NCBI RefSeq assembly: GCF_051622035.1
Contig: NC_135355.1
Location: 39,103,986 to 39,167,985 of the forward strand
DNA length: 64,000 nucleotides
DNA from: Arctopsyche grandis
Lineage: Eukaryota > Arthropoda > Insecta > Trichoptera > Hydropsychidae
Reading direction: 5' to 3'
Shown here: one piece after another, positions 12,330 through 23,000 of the stretch
Layout: each line of letters opens with the position of its first letter
Numbering within the stretch: the stretch's first letter is position 1
Position numbers and translations under genes: made by a program
Notes under the pieces: generated by a model
Databases searched by the model: none
Seen by the model: the letters and a program-made list of their open reading frames with translations, nothing else
Told to the model about the DNA's origin: nothing

Positions 12330-12720
12330 ACGCTCCGTTCGCGGTCGTTCCTTGCAAAACGCAGAGTTTACGTAAGCTTGGCGACCACTTCACCAGCGGG
12401 CCGTGTCGGTGGTCGCCCACGCGCCCTGGTCGCCCGGTCGCCGTCGGCCACTCGATGATCGCCCAGTGCGATGGGCGCCCAATTGACGCAGGGCCCAATT
12501 GACGCAGTGTCCGCCAGTCTCGTCGTCCAATTGTCGCAGTGGCGAGTAACACTGATCGCCCAATCGTCCTGGGCGCCCAATCGACCGTGTCCCCCAACCC
12601 GGCTGGGTTACACCCGAAAATTGGTCACGAAAAAACTGGTCACACCCAAAAATTAAAAATTGGTCGAATTTTTGTGACGGGTGATCACGTGTGACCAATC
12701 TAAAGCGACCGGTTGTCCTG
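12330..12720. repeat. GC-rich degenerate minisatellite
   Basis: A GC-rich block in AT-rich surroundings. A short unit around CGCCCAATTGACGCAG / CGTCCAATTGTCGCAG recurs in mutated form from about 12450 to 12600. It then passes into GGTCAC/GTGACC-bearing units (TTGGTCACGAAAAAACTGGTCAC). Short open frames on both strands are by-products of the repeat. It lies 300 bp outside the palindrome. Confidence 0.6.
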
Positions 12721-12941
12721 TGACTGGTTCACATACTAGTAGTCCGTTTACCACATACATATTTACCGAGATTGCATTTGTTACGTGTTCATAAATAAGC
12801 TTTTTGACCTAGAAATCAAGATTTCGAGTAAGTCAATTGAAATGGAATTACTTTTAAATTTAAAACTGTAGAATTGCATAGCGAGAAACAAACGTTGATC
12901 TTTAAATGCTTATTTTCATAATTTTTGACGGCGGATAGCTT

Positions 12942-13161
12942 CCCAAATGGTTCGGTGATTACTGGTCACAAATTACTCGTCACAAAGTCACTAAAATCTC
13001 TATAACGGAACATCTGGCAGCCGAAAAGTCCATCATACTAACGATAACTATCATAGTAACGAGAACTTGAGTGCCAAATATTGTGTATTCGCGATTTTCA
13101 GGGCAAAAATTGTCTTTGTGACCACCCCAATGTGACGAATAGTCCAATTATCTCCCAAATA
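12942..13161. mobile_element. MITE family M1, copy A
   Basis: About 220 bp. Left end AAATGGTTCGGTGATTACTG, right end (complement) AATTGGACTATTCGTCACAT; these are imperfect terminal inverted repeats around GGTGATTAYTGGTCAC. The internal CTCTATAACGGAACATCTGG and GTGCCAAATATT motifs recur in copies at about 26692-27862, 39722-39915 and 45146-45320. It ends 60 bp before the METAP1D start codon. Confidence 0.6.
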
Positions 13162-13221
13162 TGTATTGCATCATGGTCGTTAATTTCATTGTTACGATAC
13201 ATAACCTATACGATATCTGTC

Positions 13222-15392
13222 ATGTTACGAAAACTAGGATTGTTAAGAATATTTCAACAGCGAAAGTAAATATTATGGACTAATATGAGTTTTTTTTTTA
13301 ATAAAATATATTTATTAATATGTATCCATTAGCTTTGGAAAATATGAAATTGTAAAACCAGCCAGAATCAGTCCAATACTTGACGTTCCTGAAAACATAG
13401 ACAAACCTGAATACTACCAAACATGTGAACCTTCTCCAGCTTTAGGAAACCCTGAAATAAAAAACGAAACTCAAATACAACATATGAAAGCCAGTTGCCG
13501 ACTGGCTAGTTCCATTTTGAAAGACTTGAACGAATTCGTCCAGGTAATGTGTATATGTTTAGAATTTGGTCAAGAATTTTTCATGTATGAAGATATATCA
13601 TCAGTCAATTTTACAGGTCGGCATAACGACGGACGACATAGACAAATATGTACACGAAAAATGCATCAAACACAGAGCGTACCCGTCACCATTATATTAC
13701 AGAGGCTTTCCAAAGTCGATTTGCACTTCTGTCAACAACGTAGTCTGTCATGGAATACCGGACAATAGAAAGTTAATCAACGGTGATATTATAAACATTG
13801 ACATAACTGTAAGCCGAAACGTTTATACTTTGTGTCTATAGAACCTTTCTAATACGAAATCTTTCCTAGGTTTATTTTGAAGGACACCATGGAGACTGTT
13901 CAAAGACATATTTGATAGGAGACGTCGACGAACAGGGCAAAGAGCTGATCAGCTTAACGGAAGAGTGTTTGAAAAAAGTATGTTAGAATAGTAACTTGAT
14001 AACGAACAATTGAGAAATAAATAACAACTGTTCATTACTTTATCTATGTACGTAGTAACAATAGATGATGTTTTGTAATCATGCGAAAATTCTAACTCGA
14101 GATTTTGACTGATTCGAACTCAGAATTGATCACTGATCACGTTTTCGTCATCTAGAAAAAATGTGTGTGTGGCTGTGTATATATTTTGGGGATTTTTTGA
14201 ACACAGTTAGTCCAATCGAACTGAAACTTAGTATCGGTTACTGAAATTCTTATCGATACGACGTAAATTTTTTTCAGATTTTTAAGTTGACCGGAAATAG
14301 TACCTCCCCTTATAGGTGTCCTCTTTTTTTTAAGTTTTTGAATTCATTTATCTCCCAAACTGCTAACCGAATCACACTGAGACTTTTTTACATGTAATAG
14401 AAATTATAAATTTTATACCATAATATTTTTTTAAATATTTTTACCTGAAATAGTACTTTTACTCTAGAGAATCGAGGTTTTTTATATTTGTCTCAGAAAC
14501 CTTTCGGTTTATTGAACTGAAATTTAATATCTAGAAGTTTAAGCTTAATACCAAGTTATGTATAAAATTTGGTAAGCATCCATCAACCGGAAGTGGCAGT
14601 TTACTCTTGTTCGATTTTTCTTCCACTATTTTTTTCGACCCCTTAAACATGTGAGCTCTTCACAAAAAAATTCAAGTATAATGCTTGTATCAATGTGATG
14701 AAAATAAAAAAAATCATTAAATTTAATAAACCGGAAGTGGGCTTTTTTCCTCTTAGAAAGGTCTAAAATGTTGTAACCACGATTCTTTCCACACCCGTGA
14801 ACGTATCAAGCTGAAAATTTATATTTGTATTCTTTATGTACTAACTTAGAGCTGATGAGGTTTTGGTCAGGATTCGTAAACCGGAAGTAGTATTTTTTTT
14901 AAAAACAATATTTAATTATTTTATTTTCTCGATATTTAATGTGTATAATAATTATAGTGATTTCAAGTAATAAAAAAATTTCGAACAGAATCCGACAACC
15001 GGAAGTAGAAATTTTGTCTTGTGTAAGTTTCATTCATTGTCACCTTCTTATATTCCTCAACTACATAGATAAAGTCATAGGTTGGTCACATCCGAATTTT
15101 TTTATGTTTATTTTCTATTCTAATTATTTTGCCCCCCTCGATACTCTGATAATTCAAAATTTGCTTATAAATAATATGATAAAATTTATAGGGAATATCT
15201 GTATGTGGACCTGGTGTTCCGTTTGTCGAGATAGGTTATTCAATCGAAGAGCTCGCAACCGTTCATCGATACAATGTTTTTCCAGGAGTACTTGGACATG
15301 GCATAGGTAGTTATTTCCACGGTGCTCCGGATATATATCATACAGGTAAGTATATCTCGATTGAGAATCTTCGGAATTGAACAAATTTTCTG

Positions 15393-15450
<58 letters not shown>

Positions 15451-15659
15451 TTCTATCTCCAGCCAACACTTATCCCGGTACTATGGAATCCGGGATGACC
15501 TTCACAATCGAGCCTGCTCTGACCCGCGGCGAACAGATGATAGAAGTGCTCGAAGATGGTTGGACAGCCGTCACAGCGGACGGTGCAAGATCAGCACAGG
15601 CTGAACATACGATTCTAATCAATGATGACGGCTTCGTTATCCTCACTGATCAACATTAA
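13222..15659 (+). CDS. METAP1D: Methionine aminopeptidase 1D, mitochondrial (6 exons)
   Basis: Removes the initiator methionine from proteins made in the mitochondrial matrix. Exons: 13222-13265, 13333-13543, 13617-13808, 13870-13977, 15192-15345, 15463-15659. All introns are GT-AG and phases join, giving 301 residues. The M24 metal-binding set is complete: D147 (INID), D158 (GHHGDCSKT), H221 (VLGHGIGSYFHG), E253 (TIEPA) and E284 (AQAEH), with the substrate-side H130 in VCHGIP. The N-terminus MLRKLGLLRIFQQRN is basic and amphipathic, as a mitochondrial presequence should be, which favours this ATG and the mitochondrial paralogue. Intron 4 holds a 1-kb CCGGAAGT repeat and intron 5 a (TA)n tract. 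A possible polyadenylation signal ATTAAA is at 15673. Exon 1 is the least certain part. Confidence 0.93.
14049..15017 (+). repeat. CCGGAAGT tandem repeat (about 147-bp units), copy 1
   Basis: Inside METAP1D intron 4. The motif CCGGAAGT or a one-base variant occurs at about 14291, 14443, 14586, 14733, 14881 and 15000, spaced 119-152 bp. Each is followed by TAGTA/TGGCA and a pyrimidine run. The whole block is present in reverse orientation at 22600-23561, with similarity running from one end to the other. Confidence 0.8.
15394..15446. repeat. (TA)n microsatellite in METAP1D intron 5
   Basis: About 26 TA units ending only some 16 bases before the acceptor of exon 6. It may replace part of the usual polypyrimidine tract. 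Confidence 0.95.
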
Positions 15660-15889
15660 TTTGAGATGAAGAATTAAAGATATTATGATAATGTGTTGAT
15701 TTTATTCATTTTATATCACCAGCTTCTCTATACTCCCCACATTCTTCCTAGCGATATGGTCAAAGTAGGAAAGAATCTTTTTTCTACATGTTGGGTATAG
15801 TTTCTGAAGCTGCCAGCTCTTTGAGGATGTAGATGTTCGTTCGCTTTACCACATTTCGAAAGCATCAACATGTTCCTTTCTTTTTTTTA

Positions 15890-16560
15890 GCATCCACATA
15901 AGGCTGACGAGAGGGCGGGTACAGAATATGCAAATAACCTGGGCCGGATCGAAATATTATCCACTGTCCACGGTCGAAATAGTATCCAGTGTCTACTGTC
16001 TAAGTGCATACGTGGATGAACAATAGATACCCCGGATTAGGCTAACGGAACTCTGTAAGTGCCCAAACAAAGGGTACGCTGGAGTTCTCACAGATCTGGG
16101 CGAGTGCATGTAAAGGCTTTACATGCCTGCTTTACATGCCTGGACAATAGACACATTGATGGATCAGGGAAGCTGTGCAGTGCTTTATAAGGACAGCACA
16201 GCACACACAGTAGCTCAGATTAATCTGGAGTGAGCGGTGGGCCTCTGGAATCTGTGAGCAGGGAAGGTTTATGCTTCGACCGTGTCCTGGCCTATAGAAA
16301 CTCGGTTGAGTTTTATTAGAAAAGAAGATGGCCGTTATAGTGATCAGTACTCAAAACAAAATTTTTGTGTAGCCATTTTATGGAAATGTTTTGTAGACAT
16401 AACAGGTTATGGGGGTAGGGCGAGTGAGACGACCGTGTTGGACAACTGTTTATTTCGGCAGCCGGGGAGGAAGTGATGTATTGGCCAACCGATGGTTTTA
16501 CGGTCAGTACCTCGGGGTTGCCACAAGGTGTTATAGGTGAATAAGAATTTGAATAAATAA
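15890..16560. other. GC-richer block, possible solo LTR
   Basis: Downstream of METAP1D. It contains TTTATAAGG at about 16185 followed by an initiator-like CTCAGATTAAT at about 16215, and AATAAATAA near 16553. This order suits an LTR promoter and polyadenylation region. I could not find clear TG..CA ends or a target duplication, and no long open frame exists. It could also be single-copy DNA. Confidence 0.3.
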
Positions 16561-16639
16561 GCAGAGTAAGTAAAAATCCAGCTGATTGGAAATTTGAGGC
16601 TTCGGTAAAAAGTGTATGATAATTATATGATACAACTCG

Positions 16640-16977
16640 TTGAATTACGAGACACTGAAAAACTCGCTAATTAACGAGACATCTATGAATTGTACATACA
16701 TTTTACTGCACATTAATCAATCTCAAATAGTGGTGACATAGTAGGTAGGAAGGATATTTAACCAATTTTGACGGGAACCGTTTCAATAATGAAATCAGAG
16801 AAAATTGGCAAAATCTGATAGAAACGATCGACCTGGAGTCACAAATATCCGAGTCTGACAAGCAGCACTACAGATATACTCAGAAAAATTCTATTCAATC
16901 GAGGTCAGCTCATGGGATCGAACCCGGCGCCTCTCGACGCTAAGCAGAAGCTTAACGACCGAGCTATGCTGCTGGCT
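16640..16977 (-). mobile_element. tRNA-derived SINE, copy 1
   Basis: On the minus strand it starts AGCCAGCAGCATAGCTCGGT (A-box region), with a B box GGGTTCGATCCC. A body follows with GAGTATATCTGTAGTGCTGC, AGTTTGCCAATTTT-like sequence and GAAACGGTTCCC. Copies sit at about 34522-34905, 46960-47240, 49040-49322 and 55885-56138. It is a polymerase III-type element, now a fossil. Confidence 0.75.
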
Positions 16978-16989
16978 TTAACTGGTTAA

Positions 16990-17285
16990 GCTGGGTCGAT
17001 GGTTTACTAGCCCTGATCACCTGATCTCTCGTTCGCACCAAAATGGCCTCGACGTATAGAGGAGCCGTATATTACGGCCAATAGAATCGCGCGACTCATC
17101 GGCCAATAGGATCTCGCGATTATCTGTATACACCGAGCGCCCGATGTGTATAAATATTGGCCGCTCTCGAACTGTAGAGCATTCGGAACTGGATAGCCGA
17201 CGAGTGCAGACCAATAAACCACTTTTACAACACTACTTTTTTCCCTCCGATGCTGGAAAGCCCTCTTCACGTCCACGCAACAATA
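16990..17285 (+). other. Promoter-like GC-rich block, possible solo LTR
   Basis: Directly beside the SINE. It contains TGTATAAATATTGG at about 17146 (TATA box), about 30-40 bases of GC-rich sequence, then CCAATAAACC at about 17211 (polyadenylation signal). Promoter and signal so close together is typical of LTRs. Ends and target duplication were not identified. Confidence 0.35.
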
Positions 17286-18640
17286 ACAAACAAACGGGAA
17301 ACAATAGAAATGAAACGCCAGTTGAGAAGTTTTCATGGATTTATTTTATTTAAATAAAAACAAATGTAACTTGGTACATTAAAAGCACAAGCACATTCTT
17401 ATATCACTCATTGTATATCAGTCAAATATTAAGCATATTTCTTATTTCGTGAATAGTTTATATATGTAATTCAAATGAATCTGAATAAAATCTTCCAATA
17501 CTATATAAACAATCGTTAAAAATTTCACTATAGCATTATACACGTACATAACACAAATAAACTCGGTATAACAAGTATTTGATATAAACGATATGACTCG
17601 GTAACACTACATTTCATTGCACATCAAATATACCCGACGAACGAAACGCACAAATAACTTGTAACGGAAAGGAGACCTCGTGTACACATTTTAAACAGAT
17701 TTTGGTCTTTTTATTCTTTATTTATATATATTTATTCTTATTTAATACATTCAAGACAAATGAAAATATCATGTCGAGCAGTACACTCAAACGTTATACG
17801 ATACATATACATATATAACGATCTTGCTGAGAGTCCCTAGTGAAGGGTTACCCTGTAATACAGAACTGGAGCCACTTTTGATTTTCGCAGTCCTTTACTT
17901 TCTACCTACAAGTTTATGGTCCGTCTATATGTTTAAGTCACGCTCTGTGGAAGAGGTTCATGTAACATGCAGCGTCCCAGTCGCCATACTGTACAAATTA
18001 CATACAAATGCCAATTAATTTATATATATATGTATATTAAAAAGAAAAAAAAACGATTATTTAAAAATTACTCTTATAAAAATTACACATATGTAATATT
18101 AAACATTAAAAAAACAATCACACAGCTTATAAATATACGGCTACAGTAAAAGACAATTGTAAAAATCTCACAATAGTAAACGTGTGATAAATATATGATA
18201 TAATACGTGACTAATGACGAATGATCACATTATGAATGTCCAAATTTATGTCTAATTGATAATTATGTAGTAGAAAAAAATCTCGACCATCTACATATTA
18301 TATAATCTGCATATAAATTTCGTTACGGATCATATATACAGCCGAGTATCTCAAGTATTCCCATAAGTTCATGCTGTATTGTACACACGGTTGTTAATAC
18401 ATAGTCAACTGAATGTTACGCTTACATCTAATCGATGAAACGTGTTTTATCAGGTGTTCGCGATAGAACAATACTTATGCTTTGTTGTCGGTTTGAAATT
18501 ACCTTTGCATCTTTAACTACACATAGATTCGGCTAGATTTGTATGGAAGAAATCTGACATTAAACTGAGCAACAAAAAAGGCAAACATATAAGGCTCTAG
18601 CTACCAAACGTCAATGTCTTCAAAATGTTTACATACTTGA
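17286..18640. other. AT-rich intergenic DNA
   Basis: Between the convergent METAP1D and NTAQ1 genes. No credible open frame, RNA gene or repeat end was recognised. Confidence 0.5.
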
Positions 18641-19146
18641 CCCTTTGCCCGCGGCAATAAATATAGCGAACAAGCCCTGTACGCGGCACCTTTTTCGCGA
18701 ATATGGCAATCGAGCTTTCGACCTTAAATACAGATTTTAATATTTACTCAAGTAACAAGATATGTTAATTAACACATTAAGTATTATTTTAAACGATAAA
18801 ATACATAATATATCTCGTAGTTTCGGCTTAATTGTCAAATAATCATTCTTCATACAATTGAGACGCATCGTCGCCATTGTTCAACAGACGTGACGTCACA
18901 TAAACGAGATCTCAGTATGGTTCCACAAAAAACTAATTTTGACTGGTATATATGAATTTTAAGCAAATTGAATAGATGGCATTCAACCCTCAGTAATATA
19001 TTCAACCAATTTTGAACCTTAAACCAGTTGAAATAGGCGCATATAAGGCTCAAAATCCCGTGCAAAGTTCAGAAATTCTATGGAAGACAGCCACGCTACA
19101 GACTTGTCGCGCAAAGCTTCAATAGAAGACGGCCGCGGGAAAACGG
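18641..19146. mobile_element. TTAA MITE (piggyBac-like ends), copy 1
   Basis: 506 bp. It starts CCCTTTGCCCGCGGC and ends GGCCGCGGGAAAACGG, followed by TTAA (19147-19150); the left flank is TTGA, a decayed TTAA. It is collinear with 58385-58887. The CCCTTTG start and TTAA target site are the hallmarks of piggyBac-family elements. There is no transposase. Confidence 0.85.
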
Positions 19147-19150
19147 TTAA

Positions 19151-20041
19151 TTAGTTTTGAATTAATAGCGTTAAATTCAAATTTATTTAGCAAGTCTGTG
19201 AAAGCGAATTCATTATTAAATAAATAAATAAATTATATAACCTAGTTGAATACTTTTGCCAGGGTCAAAACAAGACTTTGTAAAAGTTTTCGAAATCTAA
19301 ATACTGCATGAACTTATAAAGAAACTGATATACAAATGTAGATTTAATGTTATATGTATTAGTAAAGTTGAATATAAACATTATGCTATCAATAAATAGT
19401 CACAGTGTGCTGATTTTCATATTCGTCCATGTTAAAAAATGGAAACAGTCGTTTCGAGTCTTGTGCGAGAGTTCATGGAATATAACACTCATATATATTA
19501 TATATATACGTCGCTTTATCGACAACATAATAGAAGAATAATGTAAAATATTATGTGAATACATTCCGATAACACATAGTGGAATAACCATTCATTTAAC
19601 GTTTGAAAAACTCTTAATTTATAATAACAAGATGGATTATAAGTTAAAAAGGATATATCATATTATATCATTTCCATTAAGAAGAAAGGTACGAGAACGA
19701 GAAGAAATAGTCAAATAGTACATTTACTTTTAAATCTTCAATAGAAGACGTCAAAATGTATAAAATATTATAAAAATTTCAATAAAATCCAGTAAACTGG
19801 AGAAAAATGATTGATATACATATACAAAGATTAGTGAATTTTTTAAATGTATAATCGTTGGAAACTGGTGATTGAGTAATTGTGCTCCCAAACATGGCAA
19901 CCGTCGAGAGGTGCAAAAAAATTCACACACACACACACACACAAATTAATTTATCCTCAAGGTATGGCGATGCGGCAATAGCAAAAATGCCAAGGTAGAA
20001 GAAATTGAAAAGCGGTCGTCTAGCTGCTGATCGTCCAGATA
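19151..20041. other. AT-rich DNA downstream of NTAQ1
   Basis: Includes the 3' flank of NTAQ1 and a (CA)n run at about 19924-19943. No other feature seen. Confidence 0.5.
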
Positions 20042-23000
20042 CTACATCACCTTGTAGAACCTCTGGACGAACTGGACGAGACTGAAAACCTGACCGGGCC
20101 CGACTGCCGAGTCCATATTGGTATATTCGTCTAGGTTGTGAGTGCACTCTGAAAAAACATTGCATATATTTATTTAAATTAAGTTATTTTGCTTTAATTT
20201 TTACATACATACATACATACATCATATGTGCCATGACAGGCGACACATATGGTTAGACTATTTTTCTACACAATTGCTAACCAATTTTTCATACATAACA
20301 CAACATACACATAGAATACAATAGAGACATCTATGGACAATCAACAAATTTTTTGATACACAGCAAATTTGTGAGAAACACATTATGTAGGTAGCATTTT
20401 ATAAGATTCAACAAATTCAAATCAGCAGCGTGGTCTAATGGTTAGCAACTTTACATAGATTTATTTTTTACATACATATATACCAGGAAGGCCTTACAGG
20501 TAAGCCCCAATGTGCCTTCCTGGCCAATTACAATTACAATGCAGCATTTTTTCTCTCGCAAACCTTGAGTTGTTCAGTGTCTCATGGTTCGCCGATTGTA
20601 TACAAAAATGCTGCAAAAAATCTCTCCATAAATGTCTCTATCATATAATTAATAATGTTTGCAATGTTTTTTGCAATGTTTGACCATAGATGTCGTCTAC
20701 AAAACAGCAAAAAGCATATAATGGTTATGTATGTATGTAATTTGATATGGCTCTTGATCTGTATAGTACACTCGTCGCTTTGGATGCAATCTTAGTGTAA
20801 ATAATTAATTGAATAAATAAAAAATAAACATTAATTCGAGATGCTAATAACTTGAAAGGAAGGATACCGATTCATTAGATCCGTTACAACAATTAACTTC
20901 TAGCAGGAGACAATCGATCTGTGTTTTTTAATAACCACAATATCTCGTCAGCAAGCAGCGTATTTGGCCGGGAATTGAACCCATGACCTCTCCACTGGTA
21001 TGCAATAACTCTACCAGTGCACTATATATACCAGGAAGGCTTAGCAGGTAAATTCAATGCGCTTATACAGTACAGTATATATACAAAGACATCAATGGAC
21101 AAATTCGATAATACTAATTTTGATATTACGATGAGCTATGTTGCTAGTTAATTTGGATTTCTAGAAAGTTTTTATTTTGAACAAAGGGCTTCTGGAAATA
21201 ACGCTAGCATTATTTTATTTTTAACATATTAGACACAGTGACATTGCAGAGAGCTCTAACGCATCATTATGGCCAGTCATACAATAATAATAATAACATG
21301 TTATATCTTGACATTTATAATTGATAAAATCAATCACAGGCATTGCTCAACAACCACTCAACCAGTTTAGCACAGTTTACATTGAAGAGATCAATTTCAC
21401 CAGCGACCTGGTTGAGCAGATGTATCGCTCTAGATATTGGAGACGTTGCCAACATTTTTGTGGGAGCCACAGGAGGAGAAAACAAATCACCATTCCTCAG
21501 GTCCCTGAACTTACTAGGTGCATGAAACTTAAATTCATCATTACCTGATGTGCTGATGGCTGGATAGGGAGGGGGCGGTTTGATCCATGACCCGTCGGGC
21601 CTCTTCATGTGACGACGGTCTGACGCAAAATTTTGCAAAAATTGAATGGCAGGTACAACTCGGAAAAATCTGGAAACGGAACCATAATTACCAGCACTGA
21701 CAGTTTTGACGGTCGTGATTTAACGAAGATGAAATCTTACCTATGATAATTAGGATTTACTACTTGGTCGGTCCGAAATGTCTCTGTGACATATTTGGGG
21801 AAAAATGTAGGAAAAGGCATTTCTGAATCCAAATCGTACACAAGGCACGTCTTGCTATCCCAAACGTACATGAATATGACGTGGTAATCCTGTCGAACAA
21901 TTGTATCAACTCAGTACTTCATAAATAATACATCTACATATATAAATCACAAGTATATATAATAATAATAACCCAAAAGACTAGTCGATCTTCTTCCCGT
22001 CCAGCGCGTTGTCTCCACAATGGGACCGTTTTACTCTGATTTGAAATGAATACTACATAGCATAATTCCATTTCTTCGGGGACTCTTTTGTATGCATCTT
22101 GACACAGTTTCCATACGTTTTCTTCACTAAAAATTCAAATTCAAAACATAAATGACAAAATTAAGACCCTTTCGGTACTAAGTACTAAGAGTAAATGTGA
22201 CATTGACAATATTGTCCCATTTGATAAGATATTTGCAACTCAGTCTTGTGTAGTTTTCGGTGTGACGGGGAATAGCAACTTATTGAATAAGATACGAATA
22301 TTCTGAACAGCAAACAAGATTAAATAGAAAACATTAACTACCACAGTCACCTATTATATAGAGACAACTGGCGCTTCTGATGAATGATACCCGGCATAAG
22401 AGAAAGACGGAGAATTAATTAACTAACTATTGGATTAAAATCGATGGTGGATAAAAGATGTATCGTGTAAATGTATTTAATTATTGAATTCAATAATTAA
22501 ACATACATACACGTTCACACATACCGGTTAGGAGAGCATTTTCTATACAAATTGGGCGCAAATGTAGGGAAACTTACACAAGACAAAAGTTCTACATACT
22601 TCCAGTTGTCGGATTTTGTTCGAAATTTTTTTTATTAGTTAAAATCACTATAACTAATATACAAATTAAATATCAAGAAAATAAAAATAATTTAAAAGGT
22701 CAAAATAAAATAATGAAATATTGTTTTAAAAAAAAATACTACTTCCGGTTTACGAATTTTGACCAAAACCTTATCAGCACTAAGTAAGTACATAAAGAAT
22801 ACAAATATAATCTTCAGCTTGATACGTCCAGGGGTGTGGAAAGAATCGTGGTTACAACATTTTGACCTTTCTAAGAGAAAAAATCCCACTTCCGGTTTAT
22901 TAAATTTAGTGATTTTTTTTTATTTTCATCACATTGATACAAGAATTATACTTGAATTTTTTTGTGAAGAGCTCACATGTTTAAGGGGGCGAAAAAAATA

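Noticed and set aside
12325-12698. Overlapping minus-strand frames of 70-102 codons
   Set aside because: By-products of the GC-rich minisatellite, with repeated WAxxxIG-type strings in several frames at once.
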